From Sporobolomyces roseus (taxonomy: Eukaryota > Basidiomycota > Microbotryomycetes > Sporidiobolales > Sporidiobolaceae), in NCBI GenBank assembly GCA_016617785.1, contig JADILM010000004.1:1364001-1428000 (forward strand): a stretch of DNA of 64,000 nt, written 5' to 3'. This document shows, piece after piece, positions 35,693 through 45,994 of the stretch; the stretch's first letter is position 1, and each line of letters opens with the position of its first letter. The notes below the pieces were generated by a model that saw only the letters and a program-made list of their open reading frames with translations, did no database searches and was not told where the DNA came from. Made by a program: the position numbers and the translations under genes.

Positions 35693-36732
35693 ATGACTTC
35701 CAAGATCCGTCACGAATGGTGAGCATAACCTCTGGTGCTCTCCTAGTGTCTAGCTCCACCTGACCCACTTTTATCTGTTTGTTCAAGGTATCAAACTGAT
35801 TCTGAAGTAGTAGTCTCTGTCTTCATCAAGAATGTGAAAGAAGAAGATCTCAAAGTAGATATTCAACCTCAATCAGTCAGTCTGCTCCCTGTATTCCTCA
35901 CCCACCTTCAATGATTAAACCTCCTGTCTTTCCATCTCGAACCTCTCAGCTCTCCCTCTCGGTTCATCTCCCGACTGGTTCAGATATCGTATTCGATTTG
36001 GATCCTCTCGCACACCAAATCGATCCGAAACAATCCAGTTTCAGAACGTTGCAACCCAAAATCGAGATCAAGTTGAAGAAAGTTGATGGAGGGATCAAGT
36101 GGAACAAAGTAGAGGGAGAGGATGATACTAGTGCTGCTCAGAAACTGAGTGAGTTCCAGTTCAGCTTCTCGGGGTAAGAAAGAAGCGTATTGACGGAATT
36201 TCTCATTTCGTCGTTTACTTTCACGAATCTCCCTACTTGTCCTGAATCTGTAGATGCTCCCGCTCCCGATGCTCCCGCTACTCACGCTTACCCTTCCTCT
36301 TCCAAGAAACGTCACAACTGGGACGAGATCGTGAAAGCCTCTGCAGCAGAAGACGAAGCATTATCGAAAGATCGCTCGAAAGATCCAAACGCCGGGGGAG
36401 ACCAGGCTTTGAACGAGATGTTCCAGAAATTGTACGCCGACGCTACGGATGATCAGAGGAAGGCTATGATCAAGAGTTATCAGGAGAGTAATGGAACTGC
36501 TTTGAGTACCGATTGGAACGATGTTTCAAAGGTCAGTGACCATTTACTCTCTTTCGCTTGCTTCAATGCAGGAGCTGATAGAGGACACATCCTCGGAATT
36601 ACAGAAACAAGTCCCTACTCAACCACCTGACGTAAGTCGACTCTTCTCATGGTTTCTCTCTCTCTCTCCCTTACCTGAATTGACTTTGCTCTCCTCTGAC
36701 AGTCAATGATCGCCAAGAAATGGGGTCAGTAA
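35693..36732 (+). CDS. SGT1: SGT1-like co-chaperone, CS and SGS domains only
   Basis: About 230 residues. The first exon (MTSKIRHEW) leads straight into a CS domain: YQTDSEVVVSVFIKNVKEED, LSLSVHLPTGSDIVFDLDPL and KIEIKLKKVDGGIKW. An Ala/Pro linker follows. The C-terminal SGS domain has NWDEIVKA, NEMFQKLYADATDDQRKAM, KSYQESNGTALSTDW and the family-ending MIAKKWGQ. SGT1 links Hsp90 to SCF ubiquitin ligases and the kinetochore. The TPR domain at the N-terminus of yeast, plant and human SGT1 is absent, and no TPR-like exon is visible in the 214 bp upstream. The stop TAA at 36730-36732 directly follows the conserved last residues. Confidence 0.88.
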
Positions 36733-36989
36733 GAAGCTTGCAAGCGCTTGTGTGTCGTCGTGCAAAGGTTATCGATATCCAGATCAGGAGTCAAGCAGGC
36801 AGTCGTTTCTCTTCGTAGTTTTCCTTTTCTTTTCTTTTCTTTCCTTTCGTACTTTTTCGCTACCTTCCTCTCGTTCTTTCTTCAGTCTCTGTCAAAACCA
36901 CTGCAACTCGTCGTTCTCTCCTGTTTCTCCTCCATCTGAACGCTCGCGAGAACAACAGCAACACAGAACTTATAAGAGACAAAAAGGCA

Positions 36990-37786
36990 CTATTGTTTCT
37001 TTATTTCTGTCAACCGATCCTTCTCTTCCATATCCCTCGCAACCCTCCCGATACCCCCAACGATCCTCTGCGGTACTCTACCGACCGTCAAAGCTCCGAT
37101 GACCGCAACGAGTAATCCAATCACTCTGAACATACTTTCTGGAACGAATCCTAACCAAACTGGCTCGATCAAGATCGTGATGGGGACACTCTTGAAGCGG
37201 GAGGAGGAGGAGGAGTGAACAGAAGTGGGAGAAGCGGTCAGGAGGAGATAGCCACCATATCGAGAGGTTGCACGGGTGGAAGAACCAGGGATCGCAAAAA
37301 GGTCGAGTTGGAAATCCATTGGGTACTGCACGGTTGTCTCACTCGAACGTCAGCTCGACAATAATCGAAACGTTCGGAGCGAGAGAGAACGTACAGTAGC
37401 TGCCCAACTTAATCTAGCAGTCCGTTTCGCACCAATCCCCAATAAATTCTTTTGAAACTCCTCTAGTTTTGATCGTTTTGAACCGGCAGGTAGTTGGTAA
37501 GTGTATTCTACGAGGTATTGAGTTGGTTGGTTCAGGTTTGGATTGAGTGGGAGTGAGAACGAAGTCGGTTCATTCAATCGAACTAATCTCGAGGGTTCAC
37601 TGCGAGCTCACTTCAGAGACAACAGTGAGCTTGGATAGATACTGAGATTGTATAGAGTGCTCACGGTACGATTGATTGAGGTAGAGAAGGGAATCGAGTG
37701 GGATAAGAGAAATTGATGATTTCTGTATTGGCCTTGACTAGAGTCGCGCAGAGCATCGACAGCAGTAGTATGAGAGATCCGAACAT
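36990..37786 (-). CDS. PGA1-like subunit of GPI mannosyltransferase II (tentative)
   Basis: About 210 residues from three exons. There is an N-terminal signal peptide (MFGSLILLLSMLCATLVKA) and then a lumenal domain beginning NTEIINFSYP. This carries LVEYTYQLPAGSKRSK, TARLSWAAT and YPMDFQLDLFAIPG. A single C-terminal membrane helix (VIGLLVAVIGALTV) is followed by a short basic tail. This single-span lumenal plan and the early NTE..I.F motif fit the fungal Pga1 family. Pga1 partners Gpi18 in adding the second mannose to the GPI anchor in the ER. The similarity is weak and from memory; another ER single-span protein is possible. The ATG at 37786 opens the signal peptide. It converges with the SGT1-like gene (257 bp gap). 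Confidence 0.45.
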
Positions 37787-38268
37787 GGTTTGAACAACGC
37801 TGAGAAAGAGATAAAGTTGTGAAAAGTGAAGTGAAGGAAAGAGAGACAGGGGAACTTTTCGCAAAGCAGTGTGGGGAGGAAAGCGACCTACCCGCCTGCG
37901 ACCTCGCGGTTTCGAGATGGAGATGGAGACGAGCAACGTCGACGAACGAAGAAAAGTAAAAGTGAAGAGAAAATGGGAGTTAATGATTTCGACAGTAAGT
38001 TCGACGACTCGGTGAAAGTAGTAAGCAAGTTAAGGACTATTGGCTACAAGCAAGGATCGAGAGAGGATTGAGTGAGAGATATGTACAGCACGGAGGAGGG
38101 AGAGGGAGGTGAGATCTCTGTATTAGTGAGGGAGAAGGAGGTAGAGAAGGAACGAGATTAAGGAAGAAAGGTTTGCGCTTGTTTTTTAAGGGTATAATCT
38201 TGCGAGTGAGAGATGGAACAACAAAAGTAAGGAAGGATATAGAAAGGAAGTGAGAGAGAGAGAGAGGT
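37787..38268. other. Intergenic between two minus-strand genes
   Basis: About 480 bp: promoter of the PGA1-like gene and 3' region of the dioxygenase. A GA-repeat run (GAGAGAGAGAGAG) lies at about 38250-38266. Nothing else is recognised. Confidence 0.35.
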
Positions 38269-40488
38269 TTAGGATGTAGGGGAAGGAATCGTTGATGGTC
38301 GCTGTCGAATCGTGGGTGGTTGTCGTTGTGAAGCGATTTCTTCTCGAGTGAACCAATTTCCATGTAATCCATATGGTACTGTGATCTCATTCACCCGAGT
38401 CAGCACGCATCCGAAGAAGGGAAGCTGAAGAGAGAAATGAAGTGCTCACCTCTTTGAGGTAATTGAATTTTCGCAACCACGTCCAACATATTCCAAGCAT
38501 CCAACACCCACAATTCGCTCGTCGCATCATCCCTAGGTTTCTCTGTCGTCGGATCAATCTGACTCTCGTCAAAGACGTAGAAGACCAAGTAACCATCATC
38601 TTCTCCTCGTTGATTCTGCCTCGGTACGAAACTTGCTTCTTGAGCAAACTGATTCGGAGGTAATTCAAAGATTCGAATCTCGACGTCACCATCCTCCTCC
38701 TCGAATGCTTGATCTGGTCTCGGGGTTTGATCCTTGAGTACTTCCGAAATTGATCTTTCATCGACGGCCAATTCTTGATCCTCTTCAAAGATTCCCTCTT
38801 TCGCGAATCGTTCACTCCTCTCTATCCCTTTTCTAACTAGACGATCCACGTTCGCCTTGACTAGACAGTCGATTTTGGCGGCTCCTCCCAACGCAGCATC
38901 GAAATTCCCATGTTTGACTGAACAACCATAGGCGTATTTCGAAGGACCTACGACTTTCGAGGTCGGAACCGTAGGGAACTCGAAAGGGATCGAAGCGAGT
39001 GGGAAAGCGTGGGATGGTTTCGGTGCGGCGAGAGGTGAGGAAGGGAATGGGAATCGGTAGTAGTATAATTCGCAAGCTTCTTTTGCGCCGAGAGGTAAGG
39101 CTTCCGATGCGGGCAAGACGAGGTTCCCTGCTGAGTAGACTAACCGAGGCGAGTTGAGTCGACAACAGACGAGATTGACTGCGGCGACATCTTGAGGTTG
39201 AGGTTGAGAGGAAGGTGAGAGGAAAGATTGTGAAGTCGTGTAGTACTCGTCGTAGGCGAATGCCGTGTGGAAGATGATGCAAGGAGGAGCTTCGAACCAA
39301 GTAACTTGATCTGGCGCGTGACGGGGGAAAACGGCGAATCGAGAGGGTTGGGAAGGGGAGTAAGAGATGACGGGTTTACCGGAGAGGAGGTTTCGGGGAT
39401 CGAGGGAGAGAGGTAGGTCGAGGAGGACGGTGTGGGTTCGAGAAGCGGCGCAATCGTGCATCATTCGTGGGGCAGAAATCGCGACTGGTGCACCGAGGAT
39501 TCGGGGGGTAGGTTCTCGTTTTTCGTGTAGAGCGGCGGCGGCGGGTGAAGTCGAAGGGATGACAGAGTAGTGAAGGAAAGGGGGAATGAAAGTCATGTGG
39601 AACAACATGAGTTCTCCAGTGAATGGATCTCGTTTTGGCTGCGAAAAAAGAAAAATCGCGAGAATGAGCCGTTTTGCGATGAGATCGAAAGAAAGAGAGA
39701 AAAAAGAATATGCAAACTTACATGAGCTGTCGTCCATTCTTTCATCCACCCGAGTAAACCTTCTCTCATTCCTGGTTCACCGTTGTCCCCTTCCAAACTC
39801 CAATACCCGACCGTATCGAGTTCTGGTAACGTCACTTCGACCAACGGCCCACTCTCGCAACTCGCCAACGCTCTCCCATCATGCCACAACACTGCCGTAT
39901 TCGCTACTGATAGGTGTCGTAGTGGTGTTTGAGTAAAGAAGGAGCAGAAAGCGAGGAAGACTGCTCTCAAGATTGAATAAACGATCCAATGAATCGTGAT
40001 GAATGAACCAAGGAGGGTCGCGATCGAAGGGAGGATAGGTTTCTTGAGTCCCAAGGCGTGGGATGCGAGGAATACATCGGTGAGGACGTATTTGTTGACG
40101 AAAGTAGGAGTGATGTCTGAGTTTGAATCAGTTGCGGAGAAATGTACACCAGTCAACATTCCATCCCCATCGAACTGTCACATAGGAGAGAGTTAAGTAC
40201 TGAGATCGAGTCACATTCGAGTCAATGAGTGCTCACCCAGTGGTAAGCGGGTTGTCGATCATGAGACTCATCAATGTCCTCTTTAGTCAGAGAAGGAGCA
40301 CCACCATTCCGAACGTACAGTCTGTAAGGGGTTGTGAGTTAGTACACGAGCATTAGAGAGTGAGAGGTAATATAGACTGACCCTCCCGAGAGTTCCTTTG
40401 GGATCTTTCCAGTGAATTGACAAGGGGCGGTCGATCTCTCTTGACGCAATGGAACATAATTGCCAGTTCTGTAAGGGTGAGGTGGCAT
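38269..40488 (-). CDS. Carotenoid cleavage dioxygenase
   Basis: About 640 residues. This non-haem iron enzyme splits carotenoid double bonds with O2 to give aldehydes such as retinal or other apocarotenoids. The N-terminus reads MPPHPYRTGNYVPLRQE, then KIPKELSGGLYVRNGGAP, and FDGDGML after an intron. All four iron-binding histidines are visible in context: TTAH|PKRDP across an intron, MMHDCAA, IIFHTAFAYDEYY and the near-terminal VPYGLHGNWF. FHMTFIPPFLHYSVI is typical of fungal members. An additional hydrophobic stretch (39935-40036) lies after KYVLTDVF. The ATG at 40488 is the only one preceding the conserved N-terminus in frame. The gene is head-to-head with crtYB. Whether beta-carotene (retinal) or torulene is the substrate cannot be told from sequence alone. 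Confidence 0.9.
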
Positions 40489-40666
40489 TCAATTTGATGT
40501 GGATGTGGTCGGCGTTGGCATAGAGTAGAGAGGGAGGTATGGTCTCAAGGTAGCGGATGAAGGAGAGAGAGAGAAGAGCGAGGGTCGGCGCCGAAAACTT
40601 CAAAAAAGTACGGAGAAGTGACGTTCAACTTCTTCTCCTATCTCTATCCAATCTCAATAGCTCAAG
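40489..40666. promoter_or_regulatory. Shared bidirectional promoter of dioxygenase and crtYB
   Basis: Only 178 bp separate the two start codons, so both transcripts must begin here. A TGACGT element at 40619-40624 matches a CRE/bZIP half-site. TATCC...ATC pyrimidine-rich sequence (GGATA/GAT on the other strand) near 40640-40655 could suit GATA-type or white-collar factors. A GA-rich run covers about 40560-40580. These are matches by eye to short consensus strings. Confidence 0.6.
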
Positions 40667-43003
40667 ATGGGGTTCGACTACTGGCTCGTGTGAGTTACTC
40701 TCTATATTGAACCGAGTGACTCGCGATTGAACTGAACCATTCCAAGTGCAGCCATGCGAAATGGACGATTCCTCCAGCAGTCGTACTCTGGCTCACTTTT
40801 AGAAGATTGAGAACTGCTAGAGACGTGTACAAATCCTGTTTCTTGATCACTGTAAGCTCTCACACTTTGTCACTGCTGATGCCGAGGAGGGAGAGAGAGA
40901 ATTCAAGATCGTTGATCGTGAAACAATTGATTCCCAATCTACAGATCGCAGTACTCGTAAGCTCCCATCTATGACTACACGAGCTTTAATCTACTCACAC
41001 GCTCTGTCTCTAGGCAACAATACCTTGGGATTCTTATTTGATTCGGAATCGCGTAAGTTTCCCATGAAATCTTATTCTCTCTCTCCTCCCACATACTCCA
41101 GCTGACCCGACTCCTCGAATGATAGATCTGGTCATATCCTCAATCTTCCGTAGTAGGACCCACACTTTTCGCGATCCCTTACGAAGAAGTATTCTTCTTC
41201 TTCGTTCAAACCTACATTACCTCGCTCGTCTACGCCCTCTTCACTCGTCCAGTCGTACACGCCGTTTTACTCCCAACGAAACCTGAACAAGGAAGAACGA
41301 CGAGATATATCGGAACTGGAGTGTTCTTGTTGATCACTGCGTTGTCGATTACGAAAATTAAAGAAGGAGGTGAAGGGACTTATTTGGCTCTGATCGTGGG
41401 ATGGGTCGCTCCTTTCCTCGCTTTACTATGGTGGGTGACTCTTCCAGCTTCATTTTCCGCGTTTCGAGACGTTGAAATTGAACCTTGTGGGTCTTCCACA
41501 GGTTCATTACTTCGACCCATATTCTCGCCATGCCCCGATATTCAGTCATCCTTCCCATCCTTCTCCCCACTCTCTACCTGTGGGAATGTGATGCGCAAGC
41601 TCTTCAACGTGGAACTTGGGTTATCGAGCAGGGAACTAAATTGGGTTGGTCTTATCGAGGTCTCGAGATTGAGTAAGCACGAAGGGTTCTCGGGTTCAGC
41701 ACGCTCGCAGAAGCGGTACTGACGATACCTCCTCGCCTACAGAGAAGCAGTCTTCTTCCTTCTCACGAACCTCATGATTGTTTTCGGATTGATCGCATGG
41801 TGAGTTTCCCTTCACTGTGCTCTCTTCCTTTCGTCCTTCATCTCAGTCCACTCTTTTTGTTACTACAGCGACTACTGTCTCGCCGTACACGACCTCAGAT
41901 CTTACGACAAAGGCAAATCGTCCCCTTTCCCACCTCTCGTCGATTTCCTCCCCATCCTACTGAATCAACCCGACGCGAAACAAGCACAACGAATTATCGA
42001 TCTGAGGAACGCGATCGATATCCTCGAGGTTCATTCGAAGAGTTTCTCGACCGCTAGTATGGTGTTTGATGGCAGGTTACGTTTGGATCTTCTCTCACTG
42101 TACGCATTTTTCGCCTTGTTCCGTTCGAACCAAACTGATCCGACCGAGTGCTATAGCTACGCATGGTGTCGAGTATGTGACGATTTGATCGACAACGCAT
42201 CATCAGTTCCCGTCGCCTCTGCCAACATTCACGGTATCCGATCATTCCTCGACTACGCCTACACTTCCTACTCTTCCTCGTCTTCCCCCTCTACTCCTCA
42301 CGCCCTCACGAAAGCACAACTCGATACTTCCCTCCCGCTCCTCTCCGAAAAAGAGAAAGGACCTTTCCGACTCCTCACTTCCTTACCCGTCACTCGAGGA
42401 CCCCTAGAAGAACTCCTGGCAGGCTTCGAAACCGATCTCAAATTCCTCTCTCACGATAATCAAGAGGAAGCTACCCTCTTGGCGAAACCCTCGAAGAAAG
42501 AAATCGAGTTACCGATCAAATCAGACGAGGATTTGATGGATTACTCTTCGAACGTCGCTTCCTCCGTCGCCGACTTGTGTGTTCAACTCGTATTCGCCCA
42601 TTCGACCTCGATCACCTCGACGACTCCTCAACAACGGGAGAAGACGTTGCAAGCAGCGAGAAAGATGGGAAAAGCTCTACAACTCGTTAATATCGCGAGG
42701 GATGTACCGGCCGATCAAAAGATCAATCGAATGTATCTACCCTCTCAACCTATCGACGCATCGATCGAATCGTTGACTGGGGAACGAAGGAGGTTGTTGG
42801 AAGTAGCGAAAGGGATGGCGAAAGAGAGTAGGGTTGCGATCGAGGGTTTACCGAGTGAAGCGAGAGGCGGAATCAGAGCCGCTTGTGATGTGTACCTCTC
42901 GATTGGAAGCGCGGTCGAGGATGCTTTAGATAAAGGGAGATTCGAGGAGAGGGCGAGAGTAGGGAAATTCAAGAGGGCTAAAACGGCTTGGAACGCTCTT
43001 TAG
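40667..43003 (+). CDS. crtYB: Bifunctional lycopene cyclase / phytoene synthase
   Basis: The N-terminal membrane half is the CrtY-type cyclase with its two repeated motifs: PYEEVFFFFVQTYITSLVYAL and EEAVFFLLTNLMIVF. The C-terminal half is a squalene/phytoene synthase. It has EVHSKSFSTAS, the first Asp-rich motif CRVCDDLIDN and the second NIARDVPADQK followed by RMYLP. It condenses two geranylgeranyl diphosphates to phytoene and cyclises lycopene-type ends (beta-carotene, torulene). The fusion is specific to fungi. Introns are concentrated in the cyclase half. The last, 42100-42156 (57 nt, GTACG...CTATAG), is a multiple of three with no stop. If retained it would insert 19 residues before the Asp-rich motif; splicing gives the conserved LYAWCRVCDDLIDN. 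ATG at 40667, stop TAG 43001-43003. Confidence 0.97.
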
Positions 43004-43272
43004 AGAGGAGGGGGTTTCGATAAAATGGGCAGTGATTACATCTAGAACTGCTTACAAATATACTCTATAATGTGTCTGGTCTTTTGAAGGGACGAAGAAA
43101 CCGTTCCCAAAATAGAGGTTTCTTCTCGTTTCTTTCAATTCTGTTCTTTCGTAGTTTGTCTCGATCTGTTTTTCTGTATATGCATACACATATCTCTGTG
43201 TCGATCTATCGACGAAGTGCGAGTCCAGGTAGAAACATTGGTTACAACAACAAACCGAGCTAAGTCGAGTAG

Positions 43273-45641
43273 TCATACAGTTCCTTCTCTCGTCCTCGTG
43301 TTTCCCTCATCTTCGGCACTTTCGCCAGACTCCTCTTCTTCCGTATCTCCTACGACCTGATAGCCGTTCCCGTCTCCCGTCTCTCTTTCGTTCCCATCTC
43401 TACCTTTCAAGAGTGAACTGGTCGCAGGAGTCTCTTTCTCGAACAACTGCCGTACTTCTTCCAAGCTCAGTCCTTTCGTTTCTGTTCGCGAGTTCTGTCC
43501 CTCGTCAGCTTCAGGATCCTAGCAGAGCTGGGCGAGTCACGGAGACGAACCTGGTAGATAGATCCAAGTGAAGATCCAGCCGAGCAGACAGATCAAACCG
43601 AAGATTCCGAATGCACCACTCGGCCCGATACCTATAAGAATCGTTGAAGGTATCAGCAAAGATTGAGGAGGAGTGAAATGAAGGAGCGATACACTGACTC
43701 TTTGAAATGTGCAGAAAAGTCGAAGACACGAAGAGATTCCCAACCCAATTCACGCTAGTTGCTAATCCAGTTCCAATCCCTTTCAATTCTTGATCAAAGA
43801 CCTTTCAAAATCATTCAATTTAGTCAGCGAGAATGAAGCACTGCAGAAAACAGGGGAGTGAGTGAGCTCACCTCGCTTTGAACGACCCAAGGTATATTTC
43901 CAATGCTCAGAGCATAACAACAGCAGAATACTGTCATTCCAATCAAGCTAATGATCGCAGGTGCTCCAGCCTTCGCCCCGGCCTCCTGAATCATCAATTC
44001 GATAGCTTTACTCCTAGGAATGAAGATGAACGAGATCGAGAGAACGATCATCCCTGCTAGCATCCCCGTCAGGCCTCGGAGGAGAAGCTTGCGTCGACCT
44101 GTATGATCGATGAGGGCGAGGGCGAGGAGGGTACAGATAAAATTGGAGATTGCGATGAGGAGTGCGAAAGTCGCGGGAGATGAAAGGTGGGTTTGCTGAA
44201 TGATCTTGGTCGAGCTGTAGGAGTAGATTATGATCAGCGGACTCGAGATGCGAGAGAAAGGATTGTGACTGACTAGTACATCAAACTGTTGAACCCCGTA
44301 CTTTGCTGAAAGAATTGTAGACCGCAAGCGACGAGTAAAGCTCTTCGATTCGCCCGATCTCGCCAGAGTAGCTCGAGATAGCTCTCCTTCTTCGATACGA
44401 GCTGTTTCCGCTTTATCTCCCAATCGATCCTTGTCAAGCCCTTCATCCGCACGAATGTTCTCCTCCACCATGATCCCCCTACTCCCTCTCGCTCATTTCG
44501 ATCCAATCTCTCTGGTTGATCCCTCCTCATCGTTCCCCTATCGCCAACCTCGCCCAAAATCTTGTCAATCTCCCTCTGTACCCTCGTCGCACTCCAGCCT
44601 GGATTCAATCTCGCAATGACCTGTCTACCTTTCGCTACTTTCCCTCGTACCAATAAATACCTCGGAGATTCAGGTAACGAGAAGGATAGGAGGAGTTGAA
44701 CGAGTGCTGGGATAGTACCGATTCCGAACATCCACCTCCAACCTTGTTGGACTGAAATGAAGAGTGCGTCGATCAAGTAGGCCAGGACTTGTCCAAAGGT
44801 GATCAGGACTACGAGAGATGCTACGAATCGTCCTCGATATTTCGCTGAAATCGAGAGGACTCTCAGCTTGAGAACGAATCGGGGAGAGAAGAGGAGATAA
44901 CTTACGAGGAGATAACTCTGCGAGATAGGTTGGCAGTACACAAGAAGCCAATCCAACTCCCAACCCGACTAGTACCCGACCTATAAGTAAATTCAAGTCC
45001 TGGACTGTGAGTCTACGGAACTCAGAGATCAGAGAGAAGGTTTGGCTCACCCAGAATGATTTCTTTATAAACTTGAGCCGCTGCCATTTCCGCCGCTCCC
45101 AACGCGAATAAAACCGCCGCACCCACAATGGCGCTCTTCCTCCCTACCCCATCCGCTAACCTTCCCGCGAATAGACTGGCTCCGAGCGCACCAATGAGTG
45201 CGGATGAAACGAGCCATGATTCTTGAGTTGTAGAGAGGAGCGTGTTGTCTGAATTGAGCGGTGGGGAATGAGAGAGGGAAAGGAGAGCGCCAGATACTAC
45301 GCCTGTATCGAAACCGCTGTAGAGTTGAGGGAAGGGTCAGAGAGTGGTTCCGAGGGAGGGTGAGGGGAAGAGGGGAGGAAACTTGCAATAGGAGACCTGC
45401 AAGTCCAAGATTACATCAGTACATAGCTCGTGCTATAGCTGCTAGCAGGGCAGAGCTCACCTCCTAGTCCAGCTACTACAGCAATCCTCATTAAATCCCC
45501 AGTCATTTCTCCCTCAACTTCCTCCTCTGAACCTTCTTCTTCGTCAAGACCACTCTCGAGACGTGGAGCGTATACTTGTGAGTTCCATTGCGAGGTGGAA
45601 GTGGCAGTTTGTGAGGTCGAGGTCGAGTGAGGAACGGTCAT
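43273..45641 (-). CDS. MFS sugar/inositol transporter
   Basis: About 600 residues with the twelve-helix pattern of the sugar porter family of proton-coupled importers. Motifs are GFDTGVVSGALLS, GRLADGVGRK, LGVGLASCVLPTYLAEL, YRGRFVA, PESPRYLLVRGK, GLQFFQQSTGFNSLMYYS, DHTGRRKLL, NIPWVVQSEVF and the closing YLPETKGLSLEEVRQLFEK. The long central loop and a C-terminal Glu/Asp/Ser tail are cytosolic. The overall wording (PTYLAELSP, STGFNSLMYY) is closer to fungal myo-inositol transporters (ITR1/2) than to hexose transporters, but the substrate is not decided by this. The start is the ATG at 45641. It converges with crtYB with 269 bp between. Confidence 0.83.
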
Positions 45642-45994
45642 CAAACAACAGGCCGAATGGATCGAACAGAGCCAGCACGAGAGTTACGAGCCGTCTTGAT
45701 GTCAAGGGACAGAGTGGAACGCTCCTGCGAGAGACGGCGGTGAAAGTGGAGATGAGGAGAGTGCGAAGGGCGAAGTCGAGAAATGAGAAACGAGAAATTC
45801 TCAAACCTCTCGCAAGCAGCTTCTCTCATGCATTCAAAAACACATGATACGAGTGATGTTTGCGTGTATATGCAACAAGGTGATGCTACTGAAACGAGGG
45901 AAATGGCTCAAGTGGAAGGAATAAAAAAAAGGAAAGGGTGCAGTGTCTACAATTTCGCAACGTTCTCATCACCATCTCCTCGTTGCGCCTCATC

